From AWTP1-13 sp963820375 (GTDB lineage: Bacteria; Pseudomonadota; Alphaproteobacteria; Rhizobiales; Hyphomicrobiaceae), in assembly GCA_963820375.1 (NCBI GenBank), contig CAWFZX010000021.1:278890-342889 (forward strand): a stretch of DNA of 64,000 nt, given 5' to 3'. Position numbers and translations under genes: made by a program. Below, in pieces: positions 8,615 through 17,774 of this stretch. Within the stretch, counting starts at the first letter, position 1, and every line of letters begins with the position of its first letter. The notes beneath the pieces are model-generated. The model was given only the letters and a program-made list of their open reading frames with translations, made no database searches and was not told the DNA's origin.

Positions 8615-9322
8615 ATGGGGGCCTGGATTGCACTCGTCCTGCTCGTGATCGCCGGCCTGGCGCTGCTGCTGCGCGCCGATGCCGGTTCGATCGCTGGTTT
8701 CGATCCTTCCGACTTTGCCATTGCCATGGCGAGCATCGCCATGTTGATCTTCGTTGCCTCCTCGATTGCAGGCAGCTATCGGGGGCGCGCACCCCAGGCC
8801 GCGCGCGATTTTCTCACCTGGGTGATCGTGGCGCTGATGCTGGTGGCAGGCTACAGCTACCGCGAGGAGATTTTGAGCTTCGGCCATCGCGTCGCCGGCG
8901 AGTTGTTGCCGCCCGGAACGGCCCTGCGGGGCGAACCGCAAATTAGCGGCGAAAGGTCCGTGCAAATCCGGCGCAGGCCGGATGGCCACTTTGTGGCGCG
9001 CACGCAGGTGAACGGGGTTTCTCTCAGCATGCTGGTGGATACCGGCGCTTCGACGGTGGTGCTGAAACCCGCCGATGCCCAACGGCTTGGCATCGACGTC
9101 AGCCAACTAAAGTATTCGGTGCCGGTGCAAACAGCCAATGGCACGACCTATGCCGCGCATGTGCGCCTACGCAACCTGACGCTTGGTCCCATTAGTCTCG
9201 CCGACGTCGAGGCGCTGGTCGCCAAGCCAGGATCTCTTAAGGAAAACTTGCTCGGTATGAGTTTTTTAAGCCGCCTGCGCTCATATGAGTTCACCAGCGA
9301 TTTTCTGATGCTGCGGGGCTAG
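8615..9322 (+). CDS. TIGR02281-type clan AA aspartic protease (first of two)
   Basis: A 235-residue membrane-anchored retropepsin-like protease. Three N-terminal hydrophobic helices (about residues 4-20, 30-52, 67-84) are followed by a single-lobe aspartic protease domain with the active-site motif MLVDTGAST (D at about 146) and the family-specific end GMSFLSRLRSYEF. One-lobe proteases work as dimers; this group lies in the periplasm of alphaproteobacteria, substrate unknown. It sits three bases after the DUF1289 gene and 60 bp before a second gene of the same family. Confidence 0.87.
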   Translation: MGAWIALVLLVIAGLALLLRADAGSIAGFDPSDFAIAMASIAMLIFVASSIAGSYRGRAPQAARDFLTWVIVALMLVAGYSYREEILSFGHRVAGELLPPGTALRGEPQISGERSVQIRRRPDGHFVARTQVNGVSLSMLVDTGASTVVLKPADAQRLGIDVSQLKYSVPVQTANGTTYAAHVRLRNLTLGPISLADVEALVAKPGSLKENLLGMSFLSRLRSYEFTSDFLMLRG

Positions 9323-9382
9323 GCGGCCGACCCTCCTATCGAGCCGCGGCCCGGCCGCTGGCAAACGGGTGGGTTGCGTGGC

Positions 9383-9964
9383 ATGGCAATGTCCTCGGGT
9401 GTACGCCAGGCCGTCGGTTTGGCCGTCGGCTGGCTGCTGGTGGCAGCGACATCGGCCGTCGGCGTCCTGCGTTTTGCCGAGCTCAAGGATGCGACGCGCG
9501 GGCTCACCGGCGTGACTGCTGCCGAACCGGCCTACGCCGCATCGAGCGGGCGCTCCCCCCGCCAATGGGAGCTCGAACGCCGGCCGCCGAGCGGCCGCGT
9601 CGTTGAACTGAAGGCGGGCACGTTCGGCCACTACCGGGCGCAGGCTGAGATCAACGGCAGGCCGGTCGAGGTGTTGGTTGATTCCGGCGCTTCCCTGGTG
9701 GTGCTCTCCCACGACGATGCCGAACGGGCCGGCCTCAATATCCGCGCCGGGGACTACACGCAGCGCGTCAGCACGGCCAACGGGCCCACGCGCGTGGCTC
9801 CAATGCTGCTTGATCGCGTTAGCATCGGCGATATCACGGTGCGCAATGTCGAGGCGGCCATCAGCGAACCGGGCAAGCTCGGACAATCCCTGCTCGGCAT
9901 GACATTCCTGGGCCGGCTACAGCGCGTGGACATGCGCGCGGGCGTTCTCATCCTGCAGGAATAA
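9383..9964 (+). CDS. TIGR02281-type clan AA aspartic protease (second of two)
   Basis: A 193-residue paralogue of the preceding gene. It has a single N-terminal membrane helix or signal anchor (QAVGLAVGWLLVAATSAVGV) and the catalytic motif EVLVDSGASLVVLSHDDAERAGL, then the common end SLLGMTFLGRLQRVDMRAG. The ATG at 9383 is favoured over the TTG at 9374. A 15-bp tandem duplication (9951-9965 and 9966-9980, one difference) overlaps its stop codon. The pair probably arose by duplication, with the first copy keeping an extra membrane region. Confidence 0.85.
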   Translation: MAMSSGVRQAVGLAVGWLLVAATSAVGVLRFAELKDATRGLTGVTAAEPAYAASSGRSPRQWELERRPPSGRVVELKAGTFGHYRAQAEINGRPVEVLVDSGASLVVLSHDDAERAGLNIRAGDYTQRVSTANGPTRVAPMLLDRVSIGDITVRNVEAAISEPGKLGQSLLGMTFLGRLQRVDMRAGVLILQE

Positions 9965-9980
9965 GTCCTGCAGGACTAAG
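9951..9980. repeat. 15-bp tandem duplication over a stop codon
   Basis: Two adjacent 15-base copies that begin with the SbfI-like palindrome cctgcagg (9951-9965 and 9966-9980) differ at one base. The first copy contains the TAA stop of the second aspartic protease. Further ctgcag-like motifs follow up to about 10015. It may be replication slippage; a regulatory role is not indicated. Confidence 0.7.
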
Positions 9981-10111
9981 CACTGCCGGATAATGCAGGA
10001 TTACTGCAGCATTGTTGACATTGCCTGGTCTATTTGTCACACGCGCCTCCAGCATGCAGCGGTCGTTGTCTGAGGACCTGGTCCTTGCTGCAGCGTTGAG
10101 AGGCCTTGCAA

Positions 10112-11611
10112 ATGTTGCCCAAGCCGCGCGCCGACTTGACCTTCAATACGGCCGATTTTGAGCGCTTGCCCCTGGTCAAGCCGACGGGCTTTCGCGAGTA
10201 TGACGCACGCTGGTTGTTCCCGGCCGAGGTCAACCTGATGGGTTTGAATGCCATCGGCCTTTGCCTTGCCACGCTCGCGCACAAGCGCGGACGGCCGAAG
10301 CGGTTTGTGGTCGGCCACGACTATCGCTCCTACTCCAGTGCCGTGAAGCAGGCGCTCATGACGGGCTTGTTGGCCGGCGGCGCCGAGGTGCACGACATCG
10401 GGCTCGCCATGTCGCCAATGGCCTACTTCGCTCAGTTCGCGTTGGAGGTCGAAGGCGTGGCGATGGTGACTGCCAGCCACAACGACAACGGCTGGACCGG
10501 CATCAAAATGGGCTTCGATCGGCCGCTGACGTTCGGCCCCGAGGAAATGACGGCGCTCAAAGAACTGGTGCTTGCCGGCGCCGGAGAGACGGCAGCCGGG
10601 GGGAGCTATACCTACGTACCCAGCATGGCCGAGCGCTATATCGAGGCCCTGACCGACCGCCCGCGCCTGAAGCGCAACCTCAAGGTCGTCGCCGCCTGCG
10701 GCAACGGCACGGCCGGTGCCTTTGCCCCGCGCATCCTCCAGGCGCTGGGCTGCGAGGTCGTGCCGCTCGACTGCGAGCTCGACTTCACCTTCCCGCGCTA
10801 CAATCCCAACCCTGAAGACATGAAGATGCTGCACGCCATCAGCGAGGCCGTTGCGGCAAGCGCGGCCGATGTCGGCTTCGGCTTCGATGGCGATGGGGAT
10901 CGCTGTGGCGTGGTCGACAATGCAGGACACGAGATCTTTGCCGACAAGGTCGGTGTCATGCTGGCGCGCGACCTATCGGCGCTCAATGGCAATGCAGTGT
11001 TCGTCGCTGACGTCAAATCAACCGGGCTATTCATGACCGATCCGGTCTTGAAAAAGAACGGCGCCAAGACGCTGTACTGGAAAACCGGACACTCCTACAT
11101 GAAGCGTTATACGCACGAACAGAAAGCGCTGGTGGGATTCGAAAAGTCCGGCCACTTCTTCTTCCAGCCGCCACTGGGACGGGGCTACGACGACGGGCTG
11201 GTCGCCGCCATTGCCGTGTGCGACATGCTAGAGCGCAATCCCGGCAAGACGCTTGCCGACCTTCACAACGCGCTGCCCAAGACCTGGGGGTCGCCAACCA
11301 TGTCGCCGCACTGCAGCGACGAGGTTAAATACGCCATCGTCGACAAAATCACGGCCCAATACCAGGCGGCGGCGGCGGCGGGCGCGGCGGTTGCTGGCCA
11401 GAAGATCCGTGACCTCCTGACCGTCAATGGTGTGCGCGTCATGCTGGAAGACGGCACCTGGGGACTGGTGCGCGCCTCTTCCAACAAGCCGGAGCTGGTG
11501 ATTGTCGTCGAGAGTCCCACCTCCGAAGCTAACATGCGGGCGATATTCGCTGACATCGACGGGCGTCTTGCGCAATGCCCACAGGTGGGTGCGTATAACC
11601 AGAAGATCTAG
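10112..11611 (+). CDS. Phosphomannomutase/phosphoglucomutase
   Basis: A 499-residue alpha-D-phosphohexomutase. The phosphoserine loop is VTASHNDNGWTGIKMGF (Ser at about residue 120), the metal-binding loop is GFDGDGDRCGVVD (three Asp), the sugar-specificity loop appears as GFEKSGHFFF, and the C-terminal phosphate-binding region is ASSNKPELVIVVES. It interconverts hexose 1- and 6-phosphates for nucleotide-sugar, LPS or exopolysaccharide synthesis. The ATG at 10112 has a GAGAGG ribosome-binding sequence nine bases upstream; a TTG at 10106 is in the same frame but less likely. Stands alone on the plus strand. Confidence 0.92.
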   Translation: MLPKPRADLTFNTADFERLPLVKPTGFREYDARWLFPAEVNLMGLNAIGLCLATLAHKRGRPKRFVVGHDYRSYSSAVKQALMTGLLAGGAEVHDIGLAMSPMAYFAQFALEVEGVAMVTASHNDNGWTGIKMGFDRPLTFGPEEMTALKELVLAGAGETAAGGSYTYVPSMAERYIEALTDRPRLKRNLKVVAACGNGTAGAFAPRILQALGCEVVPLDCELDFTFPRYNPNPEDMKMLHAISEAVAASAADVGFGFDGDGDRCGVVDNAGHEIFADKVGVMLARDLSALNGNAVFVADVKSTGLFMTDPVLKKNGAKTLYWKTGHSYMKRYTHEQKALVGFEKSGHFFFQPPLGRGYDDGLVAAIAVCDMLERNPGKTLADLHNALPKTWGSPTMSPHCSDEVKYAIVDKITAQYQAAAAAGAAVAGQKIRDLLTVNGVRVMLEDGTWGLVRASSNKPELVIVVESPTSEANMRAIFADIDGRLAQCPQVGAYNQKI

Positions 11612-11745
11612 CCACCGCCGCGCGGTTGTCGCCAGGCCGGCGTCGCGCCGCCCGCATCTTTAGCGGCGTATGACAAAAAAGCTGCAAGCGGAGCGAACCT
11701 CGCCTAGCTTGCCACTCTTTCACGACCCAGAGGCAAGCACACGCC

Positions 11746-12135
11746 ATGCAGGCAGATCAGATGATGCGCAAGCTGCCGGAGCTGGCCAACAGCGACGGCG
11801 AGTTGGTGCGGCGCGGGCGTTTTCTGGAGGTGACGTTTTTGCTCGAGATCGGCACCGATCATTATCTCGTTCGCATCCACCGCGGTCATATTGAGGCAAT
11901 CGAAAAGGGACCGCATGTCCAGCCCCGCTGGACCTTCGCGTTGCGCGCTGCGCCGGCGGCTTGGGAAGCCTTCTGGGTCGCCGCTCCGCCACCGGGTTCC
12001 CATGATCTCATCGCCATGCTCAAGACCGGGGCCTTGCGTCTGGAGGGCGATCAGCATCCTTTCATGGCCAACCTGCGCTATTTCAAGGAGCTGTTGGCCT
12101 TGCCGCGCGCGACCAGCAAGAAAGCTGCAGCATGA
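11746..12135 (+). CDS. SCP2-sterol-transfer-like small protein
   Basis: A 129-residue soluble protein. The pattern IGTDHYLVRIHRGHIEAIEKGP ... WTFALRAAPAAWEAFW followed by HDLIAMLKTGALRLEGD resembles SCP2-like domains (a ligand-carrying fold with an antiparallel sheet and a late G-x-hydrophobic-x2-G-D motif). I place it in that family by pattern only. Its stop overlaps the ATG of the following alpha/beta hydrolase (ATGA), so the two are one translational unit and may handle the same lipophilic compound. Confidence 0.7.
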   Translation: MQADQMMRKLPELANSDGELVRRGRFLEVTFLLEIGTDHYLVRIHRGHIEAIEKGPHVQPRWTFALRAAPAAWEAFWVAAPPPGSHDLIAMLKTGALRLEGDQHPFMANLRYFKELLALPRATSKKAAA

Positions 12136-13022
12136 GCCACCCCGGTGCCCCATGCTTCGAGCCCGCCGTCGGCCGCTACCTGCACCTGGCGATCGCTGAC
12201 AAATGGCATCGGCTCTACGTCGAAGAGGCCGGGCAAGGCATCCCACTCCTATGCCTACACACGGCCGGCGCCGATGGCCGCCAATATCGTGCCTTGCTGA
12301 ACGATAGCGCGGTCCTGGCGCACTTCCGGGTCATTGCTTTCGACATGCCCTGGCACGGCAAGTCTTCGCCACCGAACGGCTGGCAAGAGGGCGAATACCG
12401 TCTCACCTCACGCGCCTACGTGGACACGGTGATGGCGGTCATCGACGCGCTCGGTCTCGACAAGCCGATTTGCATGGGTTGCTCCATCGGCGGACGCATC
12501 GTCCTGCATTTGGCGCTTGAACATGCCCGGCGCTTTCGGGCGTTGATCGGACTTGAGTCGGCTGCCCACGCCGAGCCCTACTACGACCTTGACTGGCTGC
12601 ATCGGCCCGATGTGCACGGCGGAGAGATCTGCGGCGCCATGATCTCGGGGCTGATTGCACCGATGGCACCGGTGGCTGAACGCTGGGAGACGATCTGGCA
12701 CTATATGCAGGGTGGCCCCGGCGTCTTCAAAGGCGATCTGCACTTTTATACGGAGGATGGCGATGTGCGCGACCGAGTGGCCGAAATCGATACCACGGCA
12801 TGTCCGCTGTATCTGCTGACCGGCGAATATGACTATTCCTGTACGCCCGCCGCGACGCGCGCTCTGGCGGATCACATCAAGGGTGCCAAACTCACCATCA
12901 TGGAAAAGCTCGGCCATTTTCCGGTGAGCGAGGATCCAGCGCTATTCCTCACCTATCTGCGCCCCGTGCTGGATGAGATTCGCGGGTTGCGCGAGCTAAC
13001 CCATGCATTGGCCGTGCCCTAG
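12132..13022 (+). CDS. Alpha/beta hydrolase
   Basis: A 296-residue alpha/beta-fold hydrolase. The nucleophile elbow is MGCSIGGRI (Ser at about residue 118), the oxyanion region is LLCLHTAGADGRQYR, the DMPWHGKS motif follows strand beta 4, the acid is probably in TGEYDYSC, and the catalytic His is in EKLGHFPVSEDP. Family enzymes cleave esters, lactones or C-C bonds. It starts four bases inside the SCP2-like gene, a close pairing also seen for catabolic gene pairs. It converges on the frameshifted thioredoxin gene. Confidence 0.87.
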   Translation: MSHPGAPCFEPAVGRYLHLAIADKWHRLYVEEAGQGIPLLCLHTAGADGRQYRALLNDSAVLAHFRVIAFDMPWHGKSSPPNGWQEGEYRLTSRAYVDTVMAVIDALGLDKPICMGCSIGGRIVLHLALEHARRFRALIGLESAAHAEPYYDLDWLHRPDVHGGEICGAMISGLIAPMAPVAERWETIWHYMQGGPGVFKGDLHFYTEDGDVRDRVAEIDTTACPLYLLTGEYDYSCTPAATRALADHIKGAKLTIMEKLGHFPVSEDPALFLTYLRPVLDEIRGLRELTHALAVP

Positions 13023-13137
13023 CTCAAGGGGCGCCGTCTTGCGGGCTCAGCCGCACGCCACAACGCCGTTGCGTGCCATTGCTCACATTTTTTCGTCGAG
13101 CTGCGCCGCGATCATGGCGAGCCTCCCACCGCGGGCC

Positions 13138-13783
13138 TCAGTCGGATTTGCCTCCCGTTGCCAGAGTTTGGCGCTCGGCCAGCCGCTGCAAGTGGAAGCG
13201 CTGAAAATTGCGGTCGCGCTCATAGAGCTTGTGCCGGACCCAGACGAACAAATCGTAGAAAGTGTCCCGCCCAAAGCTCAGCGGCAGACGTTCGATTGCC
13301 TCCAGCGGACGCCCCCACTGGCCCTCAAGCCCCCGTCAAGTCGTCCTTGAAGAACACGATCGTTGGTGTGAAGATCACGCCCCAGCGCTCGGCCAAGGCC
13401 TTCTCGCTCAGGCGAGTGCCGTCGAAATCGGTGACCTCGCGCGATCCCCACACGTCGAGTTGGATGATGCGAAAGTGCTGCCGCACGTAGTCGTTGATGT
13501 ATTTCTGCGATAACACCTCGGTGTGCAACTTCGTGCAGTAGGGGCAGCCGCGCTGCTCGAAAATGACGGCGAAGCGCTGGCCGGCTGTGCTGGCTTCGGC
13601 GAAGTCCTCCTTGAGATCGAGAAACGACAGGCTAAACCAGCTTTGCCGGTAATGCCCCGCCTCCAGGATCGGTTCAACGCGTGGGTATTGCGGGCCGCTC
13701 GCCGGCGGCAGCATGGCATCGGTGGCCGTCGCGGCGAGGGCTGCCGCAAGCCACAGGATCATGGCCAATGCCAAGCCGCGCAT
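13138..13783 (-). pseudogene. Exported thioredoxin-family (SoxW-like) protein with a frameshift
   Basis: The first frame (13783 to 13325) gives a signal peptide MRGLALAMILWLAAALAATA and a thioredoxin-like domain with the redox motif FEQRGCPYCTKLH, ending abruptly at FFKDDLTGA. Removing one C from the run of five at 13330-13334 joins it in frame to a 60-residue tail (LEGQWGRPLEAIERL ... WVRHKLYERDRNFQRF) that ends at 13138 and looks like the natural C-terminus of SoxW-type proteins. So the gene is complete apart from one extra base in a homopolymer: either a real frameshift or a base-calling error. The product would act in the periplasm as a thiol oxidoreductase. Confidence 0.75.
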
Positions 13784-13868
13784 GCCTAATTTCCGCTGTT
13801 GCGTTTGCTGGGCTGCGTCGGCCGATGCTAGCCGATCGCCCGGCCATTGACGAGGCTGAGGCGCGGTC

Positions 13869-14891
13869 TTAGGGGTGCGCCCGTTCGATCTGGCAGCGGT
13901 CAAGATCGCCGGCGCCGGCCTGCATCAGGGCCATGCTTTCAAGCAGCACGTCGATCCCGGCGCCAGCGCGGGGCGCGTTCTCCGAGAGGTGCCGGCGAAA
14001 GGCGCGGCCGCGCGGCTGGCCGTGATAGAGGCCGAGGATGTGACGCGCGACATTGTTGAGCCGCCCGCCAGCAGCGAGGTGGCGCTGGATATACGGCACC
14101 AGCCGCTCGAGCACAGCGGCCCGTGAGGGCGGCGCGGCGGCGTCGCCGAACAATTGGCGGTCGGCGTCGGCCAGAACATAGGGATTTTGATAGGCCGAAC
14201 GGCCGATCGCAACGCCGTCCACCTTCTCGAGGTGGGCCTGCGCTTCGGCCAGTGTGGTGATGCCGCCGTTGATGATGATCTCGAGCTCGGGATGCGCCGC
14301 CTTGAGAGCGTAGACACGCGGATAGTTGAGTGGTGGCAGCTCGCGGTTCTGTTTGGGCGAGAGGCCCTTGAGCCAGGCCTTGCGAGCGTGGACGATGAAG
14401 CTCTGGCAACCGGCGTCGGCCACGGTGTTGACGAACCGATCAAGGTCGCGCTCACCGTCCTGATGGTCGATGCCGATGCGGCACTTGATGGTGACCGGCA
14501 GCTTGAGCTGCCGGCGCATCGCCGCCACGCAACGCGCAACCAGCGCCGGTTCAGCCATCAGGCAGGCGCCAAATCTGCCTTCCTGCACACGATCGGACGG
14601 GCAACCGACATTCAGGTTGATCTCGGCATAGCCGAAGGCCTCGCCAACCAGGGCGGCATCGGTCAGCTGGGCGGGGTCGCAACCTCCAAGTTGCAGCACG
14701 ACTGGCTGCTCCTCCGGGCTGAAAGCAATTAGCCTGGCGCGGTCACCACGCAAGACCGCTGCCGCCGTCAGCATCTCGCTATAAAGGCGTGCCCGCCGCG
14801 ACAGCAGGCGGTGAAAGAACCGGCAATGCCGATCGGTCCAATCCATCATCGGGGCGACGCAGAACCTGCGTCTTTGATCATGCCTGTGCAT
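13869..14891 (-). CDS. dusA: tRNA-dihydrouridine synthase A
   Basis: A 340-residue flavoenzyme. It opens with the DusA hallmark FCVAPMMDWTDRHCRFFHRL, has the catalytic Cys in NLNVGCPSDRVQEGRFGACLM, the TIKCRIGID FMN-binding stretch, the HARKAWLKGLSPKQNRE block and the NGGI/AIGRSAYQNPYV phosphate-binding end. DusA reduces uridines (U20/U20a) in the D-loop of tRNA with NADPH. The ATG at 14891 matches the family start although the frame stays open to 15287. The thioredoxin-like gene begins 85 bp downstream on the same strand. Confidence 0.93.
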   Translation of the reverse strand: MHRHDQRRRFCVAPMMDWTDRHCRFFHRLLSRRARLYSEMLTAAAVLRGDRARLIAFSPEEQPVVLQLGGCDPAQLTDAALVGEAFGYAEINLNVGCPSDRVQEGRFGACLMAEPALVARCVAAMRRQLKLPVTIKCRIGIDHQDGERDLDRFVNTVADAGCQSFIVHARKAWLKGLSPKQNRELPPLNYPRVYALKAAHPELEIIINGGITTLAEAQAHLEKVDGVAIGRSAYQNPYVLADADRQLFGDAAAPPSRAAVLERLVPYIQRHLAAGGRLNNVARHILGLYHGQPRGRAFRRHLSENAPRAGAGIDVLLESMALMQAGAGDLDRCQIERAHP

Positions 14892-15273
14892 AGGTTGTTC
14901 GAGGTACCTGGGGCCGGCGGCCGAGCTGTTCGCATCTACCGCCCAGCAGGGGTGACATGCAACTGCGAAAGCGTGCCGGCGCAGCCCCGCGCGTGGCCCG
15001 TGCCCGCCATGCCAAGCCGCGCCGCCTGCCGCTTTCGCCCGTGCAATGCCAGCGGTCCTTCGTTTGCGCCTGCCCGCGCAACGCGCAAGCCAAGCCGCCG
15101 GCGTTAAGGGTAGCTCCGCGCCAGGGCTTGAATTGAATTTTTGCCCGCCGCAAAGACATTGTCCTTGCGGGCGCGGCAAAAGGTTAACAGCGCCGGCCTG
15201 ACCGTTGTCCGAGGCGGGGCAATCGAGCGCCCAGGCTTGCAGCAACCCCAGGGCAAAGATGAGGAAGGCGACG

Positions 15274-16491
15274 ATGAGGCGGCGCACGCATCGGGCTCAA
15301 CCCGCAGCGCAGCAGCGCCGACCCGAGGCCGTAGTGCACAAGCGCAAGGCCTTGCCTCGGCATTGCGCTCAGCTGGGATTGGTCCTGCAGGGCGGGGGTG
15401 CGCTCGGCGCCTATCAAGCCGGCGCCTATCAGGCGCTGTCTGAGCACGGTTACCTGCCGCATTGGATCGCCGGCATCTCGATCGGGGCCATCAACGGCGC
15501 CATTATCGCCGGCAACCCTGCCAAAGAACGTATTGACCGTTTGCGGACTTTCTGGGAGCGCATTACCGAGAGTGTGGCGCTGCGGCCGTTGCTGGCTGGC
15601 GATTGGGCGCGCGGCGTCTTCAACGAATTGAGCGCGCTGACCACGACCGGTGCCGGTGTTCCGGGCTTCTTTCGTCCGCGCTTGCCGCCGGTTTGGCTGC
15701 AGCCCTGGGGTACGCAGGCGGCCCTCAGCTTTTACGACACCGCGCCGTTGCGCGAGACGCTGCAAGAGCTTGTCGACTTCGACGTGCTGAACAGTGGAGC
15801 GATCCGGCTCAGCGTCGGGGCGGCGCACCTGCTGCGGGGCGATTCGGTCTATTTCGATACCCAGCAGCCAGATTTTCGCCTTGGCCCAGAGCACATCATG
15901 GCGAGCGCAGCGCTGCCGCCCGGCTTTCCGCCGGTGGAGATCGACGGTGAGCACTTCTGGGATGGCGGCGTGCTCTCCAACACCCCGCTCGATCACCTGC
16001 TCGATGCCGAGCGCGATCAGAACATGCTGGTGTTCCAGATCGACTTGTTCAGCGCCCGCGGAGCGATGCCGCGCAACATTTTGGACGTTTACGAGCGCCA
16101 CAAAGACATCCTCTATTCCTCGCGCACGCGCCAGAACACCAGCGCGTTCCGTCAGGCCCAGGAGCTGCGACAATCGGTCGAACGCCTGCTCGACAAGCTG
16201 CCCGCGGCAAAGAAACGCCAGCCCGACGTTGAGGAGATCGTGCGCAAGCTGCGGAGGAGTGAGGTCGGCAAGCGCAGCGCCTCGATGAGCGTCGTTCACC
16301 TGATCTATCGCGAGAAATACTACGAGACGCAGGCCAAGGACTACGAGTTCTCCCGCCTGTCGATGGAGGAGCATTGGCAGGCGGGGCTGGCCGACACCCG
16401 ACGCACGCTCAAGCAGGAGAAGTATTGGCTCGAGCCCCCGCGGGACCTGGAAGCGGTGCGCACCTTCGATCTGACCCGGGGTCACGATTGA
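15274..16491 (+). CDS. Patatin-like phospholipase with DUF3734 region
   Basis: A patatin-family lipid acyl hydrolase of about 405 residues. The oxyanion loop is LVLQGGGALGAYQAGAYQAL, the nucleophile is in GISIGAINGAII (G-x-S-x-G) and the catalytic Asp in FWDGGVLSNTPLD, so the Ser-Asp dyad is intact. The C-terminal 120 residues (DILYSSRTRQNT ... RDLEAVRTFDLTRG) match the DUF3734 extension common in Hyphomicrobiales. Possible starts are ATG 15259 and ATG 15274; the second has AGGAAG five to six bases upstream. It is divergent from dusA. Confidence 0.87.
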   Translation: MRRRTHRAQPAAQQRRPEAVVHKRKALPRHCAQLGLVLQGGGALGAYQAGAYQALSEHGYLPHWIAGISIGAINGAIIAGNPAKERIDRLRTFWERITESVALRPLLAGDWARGVFNELSALTTTGAGVPGFFRPRLPPVWLQPWGTQAALSFYDTAPLRETLQELVDFDVLNSGAIRLSVGAAHLLRGDSVYFDTQQPDFRLGPEHIMASAALPPGFPPVEIDGEHFWDGGVLSNTPLDHLLDAERDQNMLVFQIDLFSARGAMPRNILDVYERHKDILYSSRTRQNTSAFRQAQELRQSVERLLDKLPAAKKRQPDVEEIVRKLRRSEVGKRSASMSVVHLIYREKYYETQAKDYEFSRLSMEEHWQAGLADTRRTLKQEKYWLEPPRDLEAVRTFDLTRGHD

Positions 16492-16690
16492 GGCCCCGCA
16501 GCCGGCCCCAGCTGGGCCTTGTCAGGGGGGCGCAAAACCACTACACCAGCGGCCATCACACACGCGCGCCTCGCGTGCGGCGGATCGAAAGCCCGCCCGT
16601 ACGCTCCGGTGGCCAGGCCCTGATCTGTCGCTCAAGGCTCTGGTCTTCTCAAGGTGCGCGGAGGTTCAACCGGAAAATGGAGACCGCGCT

Positions 16691-17692
16691 ATGGCGCTGC
16701 CCGCTTTTAATATGCGCCAGCTTCTCGAAGCTGGTTGTCACTTCGGCCATCAAAGCCACCGCTGGAACCCCAAGATGGCGCCCTTCATTTTCGGCGCCCG
16801 CAACAATATCCATATTATCGACCTGGCGCAGTCGGTGCCCCTGCTGCACCAGGCCTTGGTGAAGGTCAGTGACGTGGTTGCCCAGGGTGGACGCGTGCTG
16901 CTGGTGGGCACCAAGCGCCAGGCCTCGGAGGGGATTGCCGATGCGGCCAAGCGCTGCGCCCAATATTACATCAACCATCGCTGGCTCGGTGGCACGCTGA
17001 CCAATTGGAAGACGATCTCACAGTCGATCCGGCGTCTGAAGCTGCTCGATGAGATGTTGTCGGGCGATATCAAGGGCCGCACCAAAAAGGAAGTCCTGCA
17101 ACTGACCCGTGACCGCGACTCTCTCAATCGGTCGCTTGGCGGCATCAAGGAGATGGGTGGGTTGCCGGATCTGTTGTTCGTGATCGACACCAACAAGGAG
17201 CAGATTGCCATCGCCGAAGCCAAAAAGCTCGGCATTCCGATCGTGGCCATCGTCGACACCAATTGCGATCCCGATGGGATCGACTTTGTCGTGCCGGGTA
17301 ATGACGACGCCGGTCGTGCGATCACGCTTTATTGCGACTTGATTGCCCGGGCAGCAATCGACGGCATCGAGCGCGGCCAGACGCAGGCCGGCGTGGATGT
17401 CGGCGCCGCAGACGCGCCACCGGCGGAGGAGGTGGCTGCCGAGAAGGCGCCCGCATTCAAGGGCATCGACGCGCCACGCGGCGAAGCCGATGATCTCAAG
17501 CGGCTGCCCAACGTCAACCCGCGGCTGGAGCAGCGGCTCAACGACATCGGTGTCTATCATTTCTGGCAGATCGCCGATCTGGACGAGCCGGCGATGACCG
17601 GCTTGGACCGTATGCTTAATCTCAAGGGGCGGATCGAGCGCGACGGTTGGGTCGCCGCCGCCAAGCAATTGGTTGAAGGACAGGCGGCCTGA
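16691..17692 (+). CDS. rpsB: 30S ribosomal protein S2
   Basis: A 333-residue S2 protein. The N-terminal 240 residues are standard (LLEAGCHFGHQSHRWNPKM, IIDLAQSVPLLHQAL, NHRWLGGTLTNWKT, PDLLFVIDTN, PIVAIVDTNCDPDGIDFVVPGNDDAGRAI). A further 90 residues form the extension seen in many alphaproteobacteria, here Ala/Glu-rich and then a small helical domain (LKRLPNVNPRLEQRLNDIGV) that resembles a helix-hairpin-helix. The 199-bp upstream gap probably holds the promoter and the S2 autoregulatory leader. It starts the block rpsB-tsf-pyrH-frr. Confidence 0.96.
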   Translation: MALPAFNMRQLLEAGCHFGHQSHRWNPKMAPFIFGARNNIHIIDLAQSVPLLHQALVKVSDVVAQGGRVLLVGTKRQASEGIADAAKRCAQYYINHRWLGGTLTNWKTISQSIRRLKLLDEMLSGDIKGRTKKEVLQLTRDRDSLNRSLGGIKEMGGLPDLLFVIDTNKEQIAIAEAKKLGIPIVAIVDTNCDPDGIDFVVPGNDDAGRAITLYCDLIARAAIDGIERGQTQAGVDVGAADAPPAEEVAAEKAPAFKGIDAPRGEADDLKRLPNVNPRLEQRLNDIGVYHFWQIADLDEPAMTGLDRMLNLKGRIERDGWVAAAKQLVEGQAA

Positions 17693-17774
17693 ACGGGTCG
17701 CCTAACTCTTTAGCAGTTCGGTAGCATTTCGGCCTTGCGCGCGCGTGCCCGCAGGAGGCCATAGCGAGGATCGT

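Noticed and set aside
13868..14732. Plus-strand ORFs within dusA
   Set aside because: Antisense shadows of a gene with a complete set of DusA motifs.
14892..15287. N-terminal extension of dusA with a signal-peptide-like start (MRRLIVAFLIFALGLLQAWA)
   Set aside because: DusA homology begins at 14891 and an exported tRNA enzyme makes no sense. A separate small exported gene is conceivable, but the frame has no stop before dusA and overlaps the patatin start.
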